This document shows, piece after piece, positions 1-7,913 of a stretch of 64,000 nucleotides of DNA. The position numbers and the translations under genes are program-made. This DNA is from Paracoccaceae bacterium. Its GTDB lineage: Bacteria > Pseudomonadota > Alphaproteobacteria > Rhodobacterales > Rhodobacteraceae. The stretch covers positions 19,807 to 83,806 of the forward strand of contig JALEGX010000011.1 in NCBI GenBank assembly GCA_022763485.1, given 5' to 3'. The notes below the pieces were generated by a model. It ran no database searches, was not told the DNA's origin, and was given only the letters and a program-made list of their open reading frames with translations. Numbering within the stretch: the first letter of the stretch is position 1; each line of letters begins with the position of its first letter.

Positions 1-390
1 CATCATCAGCGAGGCATGTACGTCAGGCTTGTCCAGCAGGAACTCCCCCACCAGCTGCGGCATCAGCATATTGGCCGCGGCGGGCATACAGGCGATGTTC
101 AGGCGCCCCTTGGTCAGGTTGCCGATTTCGGCCATCGTGCGTGTCGACACCGCCAGCCGGTCCAGGATTGCCTCGGCCTCTCCGGCAAAGAACATCGCCT
201 CCGGCGTCGGTTCCATCCGGCCCTTCTGACGGCGGAACAGGCTCAGCTGCAATTCTGCTTCCAGATTGGCGATCAGCGCGCTGACCGCTGGCTGCGTGCG
301 GCCAAGGATTCGGGCCGCTTCGGACACCGAACCGCTGCGCATGACCTCGCGAAAGGCCTGAAGCTGCCGAATGCTGACATTGTGAGCCAT
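1..390 (-). CDS. LysR-family transcriptional regulator, N-terminal part (cut by window edge)
   Basis: The minus frame starting at ATG 390 is open to the left edge, so it is missing from the ORF track. It begins MAHNVSIRQLQAFREVMRSG and continues with a winged helix-turn-helix typical of LysR proteins (SVSEAARILGRTQPAVSALI, about residues 20-40). The start of the effector domain (GRLNIACMP) follows. It lies divergent from a TRAP transporter and dehydrogenase operon starting at 526, so it is the likely regulator of that operon. The effector is unknown, and the C-terminal two thirds lie outside the window. Confidence 0.85.
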   Translation of the reverse strand, partial: MAHNVSIRQLQAFREVMRSGSVSEAARILGRTQPAVSALIANLEAELQLSLFRRQKGRMEPTPEAMFFAGEAEAILDRLAVSTRTMAEIGNLTKGRLNIACMPAAANMLMPQLVGEFLLDKPDVHASLMM

Positions 391-417
391 TGATATTTCT
401 AACCTTTTTCACAGAGT

Positions 418-432
418 ATAAAGCAACCTTAT
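418..432. promoter_or_regulatory. Candidate LysR operator between lysR and the TRAP operon
   Basis: ATAAAGCAACCTTAT is an imperfect 15-bp dyad (ATAA-N7-TTAT) containing a T-N11-A core, the usual form of a LysR binding site. It sits 28 bp upstream of the regulator start and about 95 bp upstream of the TRAP start. The assignment rests on position and symmetry only. Confidence 0.35.
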
Positions 433-525
433 TCAAGCATCAATATTTCCGCTTTGACCTTTTGGGTCGCGCTCCGAATGCTTTCCGGAACGTCAGCACC
501 GATCCCGGGCTGGCAAGGGAGAGAT

Positions 526-1002
526 ATGATGGACCGTTTCGCCAGTCTCATTTTGACCGTTCTGATCTGCGTCGTGGCGCTGGGTCAGTTCGTGCAGGTG
601 ATCACCCGGTATGTGCTGGAAATCCCGGTGATGGGGCTTGAGGAAAGCCTGCTCTATCCAACGATGTGGCTCTACATGCTGGGGGCGGTGAACGCCTCGC
701 GCGAGAACACCCACATCCGCGCCAATGTGCTGGAAATCTTCCTGTCGACAGAGAAGCAGCATCAGGTTCTGGCCGTCATCGGCGAGGTGATCAGCCTCTG
801 TGTCGGGCTCTGGCTGACGACCTGGGCGTGGGATTTCACCAAGTATTCGATCCGCGTCTGGCGTGAAAGCCCGACCCTCTACCTGCCGACCTTCTATGTC
901 GACGTCGCCCTGATGACGGGACTGGTCCTGATGATGATCTTCACCGCGTGGCATCTGCTCAAGCACCTGCGCACCCTGTTCGGTCTGGGCAAGGAGTCCT
1001 GA
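526..1002 (+). CDS. dctQ: TRAP transporter small permease (DctQ family)
   Basis: This is the small membrane subunit of a tripartite, periplasmic-binding-protein-dependent secondary transporter driven by ion gradients. The protein of 158 residues has four hydrophobic segments (starting with FASLILTVLICVVALGQF, then VITRYVLEIP, typical of DctQ). The tracked ORF begins upstream at 454. The ATG at 526 (MMDRFASL) is preferred because AAGGGA lies 5 bp upstream and the family starts near the first membrane helix. The large permease starts 2 bp after its stop, indicating an operon. The substrate is not readable from sequence; downstream dehydrogenase genes suggest an amino-acid-like or amine-like compound. 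Confidence 0.9.
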   Translation: MMDRFASLILTVLICVVALGQFVQVITRYVLEIPVMGLEESLLYPTMWLYMLGAVNASRENTHIRANVLEIFLSTEKQHQVLAVIGEVISLCVGLWLTTWAWDFTKYSIRVWRESPTLYLPTFYVDVALMTGLVLMMIFTAWHLLKHLRTLFGLGKES

Positions 1003-1004
1003 AA

Positions 1005-2303
1005 ATGGTTGAAATCGCGCTTCTGGCCGTCTTGGTCCTTGTTGTTCTGCTGACCCTGGGCGTGCCGCTGCCCTATTGTTTCGGCGGCGGGCTGATGGTG
1101 ATGTACTTCCTCGGCGATGTCGTGATGAAGGGCAACATGCTCTGGGGCTTCCAGCAGTTGGGCAACCCGGTGCTGCTGGCCATCCCGCTCTTCGTGCTGG
1201 CAGGCACCATCATGTCGGTGTCGGGCATCGCCGCCTCGCTGCTGAACTTCGTCAATATCTTCATCGGCCACCTGCGCGGCGGTCTGGGGGTTGTCGCCAC
1301 CGTGTCCTGTGCCCTGATCGGTGCGATCTCGGGCTCTGGCCTGACCGGTGTGGCTGCCATCGGCCCGCTGCTGATCCCCGAGATGGAGAAACAGGGCTAC
1401 CCGCGGGCCTATGCCACCGCCCTGATCGCCAATGCCTCGCTGCTGGGGCTGCTGATCCCGCCCTCGGTCACGATGATCGTCTATGGCTGGGTCACCGACA
1501 CGTCGATCCTGGCCTGTTTCCTGGCCACCCTGGGCCCCGGCCTGCTGATCATGACCAGCTTCTCGGTCGTCAACCTGCGCATGGCCCGCAAGTTCCCGCT
1601 GAAGCTGGATGAGCCGCTCAAGGGCAAGGCCTTCGTGGCCGAAGCGTCCGCGCGTGGGGTCAAGGCGACCCCGGCGCTGTTGATGCCGGTGATCATCCTG
1701 GGCGGCATCTATGGCGGCATCATGACCCCGACCGAAGCCGCGGCCGTGGCGGTGATCTACGCGGTGCCCGTGGGCTTCCTGATCTACAAGGGCCTGAACT
1801 TGTCGACCTTCCTGGGGGCGGGCAAAGAGGCGGCGACCAGCGTCGGGGCGATCATGCTGATGATCCTCTTCTCGATGATCCTGAGCCAGATGTTCGTGCT
1901 GGAAAGCGTGCCGCAGGCGCTGGTCGAGGCGATCTTCTCGATCACCGAGAACAAGGTGATCCTGCTGATCCTGATCAACATCCTGCTGTTCCTGGTCGGC
2001 ATGGTCGTCAATGACGTGACCGCCATCATCCTGATCGCGCCGCTGCTGTTGCCGCTGATGCAGGCCATCGGGGTCAGCCCGATCCAGTTCGCCGCGATCA
2101 TGGGCGTGAACACCGCCATGGGCGGCGTGACCCCGCCCTATGCCTCGATCCTGTATCTGGGCGCGCGCATCGGCAAAGTGCCGGTCACCCAGGTGATCCG
2201 CCCCGCCATGACGCTGATCCTGCTGGGCTATCTGCCGGTCGTCTTCCTGACCAGCTTCTGGCCTGACCTGTCGCTCTGGCTGCCGCGTTTCTTCGGCTAC
2301 TGA
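1005..2303 (+). CDS. dctM: TRAP transporter large permease (DctM family)
   Basis: This is the main transport channel of the TRAP system, 432 residues with about 12 hydrophobic helices. Characteristic DctM stretches are visible, such as GAISGSGLTGVAAIGPLLIP near residue 105 and a late NTAMGGVTPPYA. The start at 1005 (MVEIALLAV) has AAGGAG 8 bp upstream; the longer ORF start at 948 overlaps dctQ and lacks a ribosome site. It is co-transcribed with dctQ and the binding protein at 2362. Length and membrane layout are normal for the family. Confidence 0.93.
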   Translation: MVEIALLAVLVLVVLLTLGVPLPYCFGGGLMVMYFLGDVVMKGNMLWGFQQLGNPVLLAIPLFVLAGTIMSVSGIAASLLNFVNIFIGHLRGGLGVVATVSCALIGAISGSGLTGVAAIGPLLIPEMEKQGYPRAYATALIANASLLGLLIPPSVTMIVYGWVTDTSILACFLATLGPGLLIMTSFSVVNLRMARKFPLKLDEPLKGKAFVAEASARGVKATPALLMPVIILGGIYGGIMTPTEAAAVAVIYAVPVGFLIYKGLNLSTFLGAGKEAATSVGAIMLMILFSMILSQMFVLESVPQALVEAIFSITENKVILLILINILLFLVGMVVNDVTAIILIAPLLLPLMQAIGVSPIQFAAIMGVNTAMGGVTPPYASILYLGARIGKVPVTQVIRPAMTLILLGYLPVVFLTSFWPDLSLWLPRFFGY

Positions 2304-2361
2304 GCCCCGTTTCACCCGGACCCACCACCAGAAAATCATCACTCACGGAGGAGACCAACCC

Positions 2362-3354
2362 ATGATGAACTTCCTGAAATCCACCTGCCTCGCTGCTGCC
2401 GTTCTGGCCACCGCGGGCGTTGCCATGGCCGACACGCTGAAGGTCAGCCACATCCGTCCGCAGGGCGCCACCATCGACACCGAGCTGCGCGCCTTTGCCG
2501 AAGAGCTGTCCGCCGCCACCTCGGGCTCGCTGGAGCTGAACCTGTTCCCGGCCTCCGCGCTGGGGGACTACACCTCGGTGCAGGAGCGGATCTCGGTCGG
2601 GGCCATCGACATGGCCGTGCAGCCCGCCGCCACCGCGGTGGATCGCCGGATGCAGATCTCGGCCTTCCCCTATGTCGCGTCCAACTGGGCTGACGCGAAG
2701 AAGATCTATGGCCCCGGCGGCGCGATCTATGACGCGATGAAAGAGCTTTATGCCAAGCAGGACATCACCATGCTGGCGGCCTACCCGGTCTATTTCGGCG
2801 GTATCGCGCTGAACACCGATGCGGTGACCCCCGGTGATCCGGCTGCGGCCAAGGGCATCAAGGTGCGCGTGCCCGGCATCAAGAGCTTCCAGCTGACCGC
2901 GGACGCTCTGGGCTACATCTCGTCGCCGATCCCCTTCTCCGAAGCCTTCACCGCGGTGCAGACCGGCGTGGTTGACGGGGTCGTGGGCTCGGGTGCCGAG
3001 GGCTACTATGCCTCGTTCCGCGACGTGACCACCACCTATGTGCCGGTGAACACCCATTTCGAGGTCTGGTACATGATCATCAACTCCGGCGCGCTGGCCG
3101 ATCTGTCTGACGCAGACCGCGCCGCGCTGGAAGAGGGCGCCATGGCCTTCGAAGCCAAGCGCTGGGAAACCGCCGAGGCCGATCAGGGGGCCTTTGAACA
3201 GAAACTGGCCGACAACGGGGCGTCGATCGTGTCCCTGACCGACGCCGAACTGGCCGCCACCGCCGAGCATGTCCGCGCTCAGGTCTGGCCGCAGGTTCTG
3301 GCTGATGTGGGCCAGGACTGGGGCCAGTCGATCCTCGACAAGATCGGCAACTAA
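2362..3354 (+). CDS. dctP: TRAP transporter solute-binding protein (DctP family)
   Basis: This is the periplasmic receptor that delivers substrate to the DctQM permease. The 330-residue protein has a Sec signal peptide (hydrophobic core LAAAVLATAGVAM, likely cut after AMA) and the DctP fold signature VRVPGIKSFQLTADALG with the conserved Arg used to bind carboxylates. A GGAGGAG ribosome site lies about 10 bp upstream. The carboxylate-binding Arg fits an amino acid or other carboxylate as ligand, which agrees with the dehydrogenase operon that follows. Confidence 0.92.
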   Translation: MMNFLKSTCLAAAVLATAGVAMADTLKVSHIRPQGATIDTELRAFAEELSAATSGSLELNLFPASALGDYTSVQERISVGAIDMAVQPAATAVDRRMQISAFPYVASNWADAKKIYGPGGAIYDAMKELYAKQDITMLAAYPVYFGGIALNTDAVTPGDPAAAKGIKVRVPGIKSFQLTADALGYISSPIPFSEAFTAVQTGVVDGVVGSGAEGYYASFRDVTTTYVPVNTHFEVWYMIINSGALADLSDADRAALEEGAMAFEAKRWETAEADQGAFEQKLADNGASIVSLTDAELAATAEHVRAQVWPQVLADVGQDWGQSILDKIGN

Positions 3355-3364
3355 ACCCCCGCGC

Positions 3365-3393
3365 GAAGGGGGCCGCCCTCCCCGGCCCCCTTC
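3365..3393 (+). terminator. Intercistronic hairpin after dctP
   Basis: GAAGGGGGCCG and CGGCCCCCTTC form a perfect 11-bp stem with a 7-nt loop just after the dctP stop. There is no T-run. Such stems behind binding-protein genes usually stabilise the upstream mRNA or partly attenuate the downstream genes, so this is probably not a full terminator. Confidence 0.5.
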
Positions 3394-3420
3394 CCTTCCC
3401 CCCTCCGCCGGAGACTTGTG

Positions 3421-3723
3421 ATGTTCAGATCGCTCAGAACGGACGCACCCGCACGGGTGCGCGTATTGGTGAATGGCCACCCGGTCGAGGTGCCCGCCGG
3501 GCAATCGGTCTGGTCGGCGCTGGCCTTGTCGGGGCAGATCACCACCCGCAAGGCCGCCCTGTCCGCACAGGACCGCAGCGCCTATTGCGCCATGGGCGTC
3601 TGCTTTGAATGTCTGGTCGACATCGACGGCCTGCCGAACCAGCAGGCCTGCCTGCGCCGCGTGACCGAGGGGATGCAGATCACCATGCAGACAATTACCG
3701 AAGACACGAAGGCAGAGCTTTGA
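3421..3723 (+). CDS. 2Fe-2S subunit of a three-component FAD amine/amino-acid dehydrogenase (HcnA/LhpF-like)
   Basis: This small protein of 100 residues is a plant-type ferredoxin domain. The cysteine pattern CAMGVCFECLVDIDG...C (residues about 58-78) is the ligand set for one 2Fe-2S cluster. Together with the next two genes it matches the small, alpha and beta subunits of hydrogen cyanide synthase, opine oxidase and D-hydroxyproline dehydrogenase, which share this architecture. The ORF track begins at an upstream GTG (3418); ATG 3421 is equally possible. It overlaps the next gene (TGATG), so translation is coupled. The substrate cannot be deduced from this subunit. Confidence 0.85.
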   Translation: MFRSLRTDAPARVRVLVNGHPVEVPAGQSVWSALALSGQITTRKAALSAQDRSAYCAMGVCFECLVDIDGLPNQQACLRRVTEGMQITMQTITEDTKAEL

Positions 3724-5123
3724 TGGCCCATGACTGTGTGATCGTGGGCGCCGGACCCGCGGGCATGGCGGCGGCGCTGACGCTGGCCGACCACGGGGTG
3801 CGCCCGCTGGTGCTGGACCGCGCCGCCCGTCCGGGTGGCCAGATCTACCGCGCGGCATCCGCGTCACCACTGCCCGACCGTTCGGTGCTGGGCGCGGATT
3901 ACGCGGCCGGGGCCGAGCTGATCACCGCCTACACCGCGTCCGGTGCAGACCACCGGGCCGAGGCCGACGTCTGGCACGTCGGCGCCGACGGCAAGATCCT
4001 GTTCTCCACGGACGGTGGCACCTGTCAGGCCGAAGCGCGCGAAATCCTGCTCTGCCCCGGGGCGCTGGAGCGGCCGATGCCCATTCCGGGCTGGACCCTG
4101 CCCGGCGTGATGACCGCAGGCGCGGCGCAGGTGATGCTGAAATCCGATGCGGTGGTTGCCGAAGGCGCAGTCTTTGCCGGATCCGGGCCGCTGCTTTACC
4201 TGATCGTGGCGCAATATCTGCGCTTGGGGGTGAAGGTCGCCGCGCTGGTCGACACCACCCCGCGCGACAATTACCTGCGCGCTGCCCCGCTGCTGGCAGG
4301 TGCTTTGCGGGTGCCGTCGATGCTGACCAAAGGTCTGTCGCTGCTGCATGAGATCCGTCAGGCGGGCATTCCCGTATTCCGCTGGGCCAGCGATTTGCAG
4401 GTGCTGGGGCAGGACCGCGCCCGAGGGTTGCGTTTTGTTACCCCCAAGGGGGCGCAGGAGATCGCCGCCGACACGGTGTTCCTGCACCATGGCGTCACGC
4501 CCAATCCCAACATGACCCGCGCCTTGGGGGTGCAGCATGACTGGAACCCCGACCAGCTGTGCTGGCATGTGCGCCGTGATCCCTTCGGGCAGAGCACGCT
4601 GGCCCATGTCAGCGTCGCCGGGGACGGCGGGGCCATTGTTGGTGCCGAGGGCGCGCAATGCGAAGGCCGGTTGGCCGCGCTCAACATGCTGTGCCGTCTG
4701 GGCCGGATCGACCGCGCCACCCGTGACCACCTGGCGCGGGCCGATCTGACTCGGCTCAAGCGGCTGGCCGGTGTCCGCAGGTTCATTGACCGGCTTTACC
4801 GTCCGCAGGCGGCGCTGCGGGTGCCGCAGTGCCCCGACACGCTGGTCTGCCGCTGCGAAGAGCGCAGCCTGGGCGATCTGCGCGCCGGTTTCGATGCGGG
4901 CGCGCGGGATCCCAATGCGCTGAAATCCCTGACCCGCTGTGGCATGGGTCCCTGCCAGGGGCGCCAATGCGGCCCGATCGTCAGCCAGCTGCTCGCCGAC
5001 TGGCGGGATGAGCCGGTGTCGGAGGTGGGATATTATCGCCTGCGCAGCCCGCAGCGGCTGCTCAGCCTGCAGGAGCTCAGTCGGTTCAACCGGGTCCACC
5101 CCGCACCGGAGGAGGCGCAATGA
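3723..5123 (+). CDS. FAD/NAD-type alpha subunit with BFD-like iron-sulfur domain (HcnB/OoxA/LhpD-type)
   Basis: The 466-residue protein starts at ATG 3723, overlapping the previous stop. It has an N-terminal dinucleotide-binding motif (VIVGAGPAGMAAALTLAD) and a second one in the pyridine-nucleotide oxidoreductase fold. The C-terminal cysteine-rich domain (CRCEE... TRCGMGPCQGRQC) resembles the bacterioferritin-associated ferredoxin / NirB middle domain that binds an iron-sulfur cluster. It most likely passes electrons between the catalytic beta subunit and the 2Fe-2S subunit and onward to the respiratory chain. The gene overlaps the next one by 4 bp. Confidence 0.87.
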   Translation: MAHDCVIVGAGPAGMAAALTLADHGVRPLVLDRAARPGGQIYRAASASPLPDRSVLGADYAAGAELITAYTASGADHRAEADVWHVGADGKILFSTDGGTCQAEAREILLCPGALERPMPIPGWTLPGVMTAGAAQVMLKSDAVVAEGAVFAGSGPLLYLIVAQYLRLGVKVAALVDTTPRDNYLRAAPLLAGALRVPSMLTKGLSLLHEIRQAGIPVFRWASDLQVLGQDRARGLRFVTPKGAQEIAADTVFLHHGVTPNPNMTRALGVQHDWNPDQLCWHVRRDPFGQSTLAHVSVAGDGGAIVGAEGAQCEGRLAALNMLCRLGRIDRATRDHLARADLTRLKRLAGVRRFIDRLYRPQAALRVPQCPDTLVCRCEERSLGDLRAGFDAGARDPNALKSLTRCGMGPCQGRQCGPIVSQLLADWRDEPVSEVGYYRLRSPQRLLSLQELSRFNRVHPAPEEAQ

Positions 5124-6235
5124 ACGCGGATGTGCTGATCATCGGGGGCGGGATCCAGGGCTGCGCGACGGCCTATCATCTGGCCCGTGCGGGCGCTTCG
5201 GTGATCCTGTTGGAAAAGGACTATATCGCCCGCCATGCCTCGGGCGTGAATGCCGGCGGCGTGCGCCTGCTGGGGCGGGACATGGCCGAGGTGCCGCTGT
5301 CGCGCGCCGCGATACAGATGTGGCAGGAACTGGATGACACGTTGCAGGGCGACACCGGGTTCCGGCCAACGGGGCTGATCAACATCGCGGTGGATCAGGC
5401 CGATCTGGACAAGCTGCACGCCCGCCAGAACCTGATGCAGGCCGCCGGATACACCCATGAACATATCATCGACCGGGACGAGCTGCTGGCCCGTCTGCCC
5501 CATGTGAACCCGGCATGCGTTGGCGGGGTGCGCTCGGATCTGGACGGTCACGCCATCCCCTACAAGGCGACCAACGCCTTCCGTCTGGCCGCCGAACGGC
5601 ATGGCGCGCGGGTGCTGGACAGCTGTGAGCTGCACGCGCTGCGCCGTGTCGGCACCCGCTGGCTGGCCGACAGCACCGCCGGCCGGATCGAGGCCGCAAC
5701 CATGGTCAATTGCGCCGGTGCCTGGGCCGATCGCATCGCGCTGATGATCGGGGACAATGTGCCCCTGTCCCACGCCGCGCCGATGCTGATGATTACCGCC
5801 CGGATGCCGCAGTTTGCAGGTCCCGTGGTGGGCGCGGTCAGCCGTCAGTTCAGCTTCAAGCAATTCGAAAACGGCACCGTTCTGATTGGTGGCGGGGCCA
5901 AGGGCTTTGCCGACCGGGCCAACAATGCGACCCGGCTGGACTATGCCAAGCTGGCTGAGGCCGCGCGCACCACGGTGGAATTCTTTCCGATCATGGCACG
6001 CGCCGCGATCAACCGCATGTGGGCCGGGCTGGAGGCTTATATGCCCGACAACCTGCCGGTGATTGGCCCGGCGGTGAACGCCGAGCGTGCGTTCCACGCG
6101 TTCGGCTTTTCGGCGCATGGCTTCCAGATGGGACCGGTGGTGGGCCAGGTCATGGCCGATCTGGTGCTGACCGGGCGCACCGATTTCGACCTGACCCCTT
6201 TCCGTATCGACCGCTACGACCGCAAGGTTCTTTGA
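5120..6235 (+). CDS. FAD-dependent catalytic beta subunit, DAO family (HcnC/OoxB/LhpE-type)
   Basis: The 371-residue protein belongs to the D-amino-acid oxidase / glycine oxidase family. It has an N-terminal FAD motif (VLIIGGGIQGCATAYHLARAG) followed by the ARHASGVNAGGVR region and a C-terminal GFSAHGFQMGPVVG flavin contact. It is the likely site where an amine or amino acid is oxidised to an imine. Linkage to TRAP genes and to a RidA gene 12 bp downstream supports an imino acid product. Hydroxyproline, D-amino acids or opines are candidate substrates. No epimerase or dihydrodipicolinate-synthase-like gene is present to favour hydroxyproline. Confidence 0.87.
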   Translation: MNADVLIIGGGIQGCATAYHLARAGASVILLEKDYIARHASGVNAGGVRLLGRDMAEVPLSRAAIQMWQELDDTLQGDTGFRPTGLINIAVDQADLDKLHARQNLMQAAGYTHEHIIDRDELLARLPHVNPACVGGVRSDLDGHAIPYKATNAFRLAAERHGARVLDSCELHALRRVGTRWLADSTAGRIEAATMVNCAGAWADRIALMIGDNVPLSHAAPMLMITARMPQFAGPVVGAVSRQFSFKQFENGTVLIGGGAKGFADRANNATRLDYAKLAEAARTTVEFFPIMARAAINRMWAGLEAYMPDNLPVIGPAVNAERAFHAFGFSAHGFQMGPVVGQVMADLVLTGRTDFDLTPFRIDRYDRKVL

Positions 6236-6247
6236 CAGGAGACATCC

Positions 6248-6595
6248 ATGACTCTCACCCGTATCGAAACCGGCCAGCGCATGAGCAAGATCGTCAAGCA
6301 CAATGGCGTTGCCTACTTGTGTGGCCAGACCTCCGACGCCGCCACCGTGGCCGATCAGACCCGCGAATGCCTGGACAAGGTCGACGCGCTGCTGACGCAG
6401 GCCGGTTCGGACAAGACCCGCATCCTGCAATGCGTGATCTGGCTGGCCGATATGGCCGATTTCGCCGAGATGAATGCCGTCTGGGATGCCTGGGTGCCCG
6501 AAGGTCACGCTCCGGCCCGCGCCTGTGGCGAGGCCAGACTGGCGCGCGAGGCGTTGCGGGTCGAACTGATCGTCACCGCCGCCTGCGACGGCTGA
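6248..6595 (+). CDS. RidA-family enamine/imine deaminase
   Basis: The 115-residue protein has the RidA (YjgF/YER057c) fold signature with the near-terminal [20 protein letters not shown] motif. Family members hydrolyse reactive enamines and imines made by amino-acid-oxidising flavoenzymes. An AGGAG site precedes ATG 6248. It is the last gene of the operon after the DAO-type dehydrogenase, so it probably hydrolyses the imine product of that enzyme to the keto acid and ammonia. The conserved Arg ([10 protein letters not shown]) expected in deaminating members is present. Confidence 0.87.
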   Translation: MTLTRIETGQRMSKIVKHNGVAYLCGQTSDAATVADQTRECLDKVDALLTQAGSDKTRILQCVIWLADMADFAEMNAVWDAWVPEGHAPARACGEARLAREALRVELIVTAACDG

Positions 6596-6603
6596 TCAAA
6601 CAC

Positions 6604-6630
6604 CCATGGGCCCCGACTTGGGGCCCATGG
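6604..6630. terminator. Bidirectional hairpin between convergent operons
   Basis: CCATGGGCCCC and GGGGCCCATGG form a perfect 11-bp stem with a 5-nt loop. It lies between the RidA stop (6595) and the convergent alcohol dehydrogenase stop (6664). It has no long T-run, but its position and symmetry fit a shared terminator. Confidence 0.65.
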
Positions 6631-6663
6631 ACATATCGGTTCAAGCGCTGCGGATCGCGCCGG

Positions 6664-7809
6664 TCAGAGAACCTGGGCGAACAGCGCGCGGAGGTTTTCG
6701 TCCGTCAGCTCCACCGGGTTGCCGCCACAGCTGGGGTCCTTGATGGCGCCCGCGACCAGACGGTCGATATCGGGATCCTTGACGCCCAGCTCGGTCAGGC
6801 TCTTGGGCACCCCCAGCGAGGCGTTGAACTCCTCCACGAAGGCGCAGAAGCCGTCAAAGCCGCCGCTGATGCCCAGATAGCTGGCGACCTGGTCAAACCG
6901 GTCCCGGATCAGCGGCGCGTTCAGCTGCAGCACCGCGGGCATGCAGACCGCATTGGTGGTGCCGTGGTGGGTGTGATGCATCGCACCGATGGGGTGCGAC
7001 AGGGCGTGGATCGCGCCCAGCCCCTTCTGGAAGGCGGTTGCACCCATCATCGCCGCCGACATCATATGCGCGCGCGCCTCCAGGTTGCCGGGCTCGGCAT
7101 AGGCGATGGGCAGGTTCTCGATCACCAGGCGCATGCCCTCGACGGCGATGCCCTGGCTCATCGGGTGGTAATGCGGGCTGGAGAAGGCCTCGACACAATG
7201 GGCAAAGGCATCCAGACCGGTGCCCGCGGTGATGAAGGCGGGCATGCCCACGGTCAGCTCGGGATCGCAGATCACCACCGAGGGCAGCACCTTGGGGTGG
7301 AAGATAATCTTCTTTTCCTCGGTCTCCGAGTTGGAGATCACGCTGGCGCGCCCCACCTCCGAGCCGGTGCCTGCGGTGGTCGGCACCGCAACGATGGGGG
7401 CAATCGCATCGGCATCGGCGCGGGTCCACCAGTCGCCGATGTCCTCAAAATCCCACACGGGCCGCGTCTGACCGGCCATGAAGGCCACCATCTTGCCCAG
7501 GTCCAGACCCGAGCCGCCGCCAAAAGCGATCACCCCGTCGTGCCCTCCGGCCTTGTAGGCGGCCACCCCGGCATCCAGGTTCTTCTCGTTGGGGTTCGGA
7601 TCCACGTCGGCAAACAGCCCACGGCCCAGCCCGGCGGCCTCCAAGATGTCCAGCGTCGCCGTGGTGACGGGCAGATTGGCCAGCCCCTTGTCGGTGACCA
7701 GCAGCGGTTTGCTGATCCCGGCCGCGGCACAGGCCTCGGGCAGTTCCTTGATGCGCCCTGCGCCGAATTTGATGGGGGTCGGGTACGACCAGTTTCCGGT
7801 GAGAGACAT
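6664..7809 (-). CDS. Iron-containing alcohol dehydrogenase (group III)
   Basis: The 381-residue protein has the NAD-binding GGGSGLDLGK motif (about residues 100-110) and the metal-binding HPIGAMHHTHHG region typical of iron-dependent alcohol dehydrogenases. Start ATG 7809 (MSLTGNWSYPTPIKFG) is chosen because the family begins with this FGAG strand; the ORF track extension upstream is not conserved-looking. It is the last gene of the minus-strand unit that begins at 14616. It probably oxidises a primary alcohol to an aldehyde, feeding the aldehyde dehydrogenase encoded just upstream. The actual alcohol is unknown. Confidence 0.9.
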   Translation of the reverse strand: MSLTGNWSYPTPIKFGAGRIKELPEACAAAGISKPLLVTDKGLANLPVTTATLDILEAAGLGRGLFADVDPNPNEKNLDAGVAAYKAGGHDGVIAFGGGSGLDLGKMVAFMAGQTRPVWDFEDIGDWWTRADADAIAPIVAVPTTAGTGSEVGRASVISNSETEEKKIIFHPKVLPSVVICDPELTVGMPAFITAGTGLDAFAHCVEAFSSPHYHPMSQGIAVEGMRLVIENLPIAYAEPGNLEARAHMMSAAMMGATAFQKGLGAIHALSHPIGAMHHTHHGTTNAVCMPAVLQLNAPLIRDRFDQVASYLGISGGFDGFCAFVEEFNASLGVPKSLTELGVKDPDIDRLVAGAIKDPSCGGNPVELTDENLRALFAQVL

Positions 7810-7883
7810 GTTATCGCCTTTCAAAATGGGCCTGTTGGCCTGATGTTCGGGTGCCCTGCGTCGCGACAGAGCGCTGTGACCAC

Positions 7884-7904
7884 CCGGACCGCGATGCGGT
7901 CCGG
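7884..7904. terminator. Intercistronic hairpin between aldehyde and alcohol dehydrogenase genes
   Basis: CCGGACCGC-GAT-GCGGTCCGG is a perfect 9-bp stem with a 3-nt loop in the 104-bp gap. It could partly terminate transcription or protect the mRNA of the aldehyde dehydrogenase. A T-rich stretch follows only in the plus direction. Confidence 0.4.
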
Positions 7905-7913
7905 ACTTTATTC

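Noticed and set aside
23-436. 137-codon minus ORF at the left edge
   Set aside because: Out of frame with the LysR helix-turn-helix read from ATG 390; low-complexity translation.
2185-3870. 561-codon minus ORF opposite dctP and the ferredoxin subunit
   Set aside because: Antisense shadow; the opposing frames have signal peptide, DctP and 2Fe-2S signatures.
3421-6235. Hydrogen cyanide synthase hcnABC
   Set aside because: Architecture and lengths fit, but opine and hydroxyproline dehydrogenases share them. The TRAP importer and RidA neighbour speak for catabolism, so no specific name was given.
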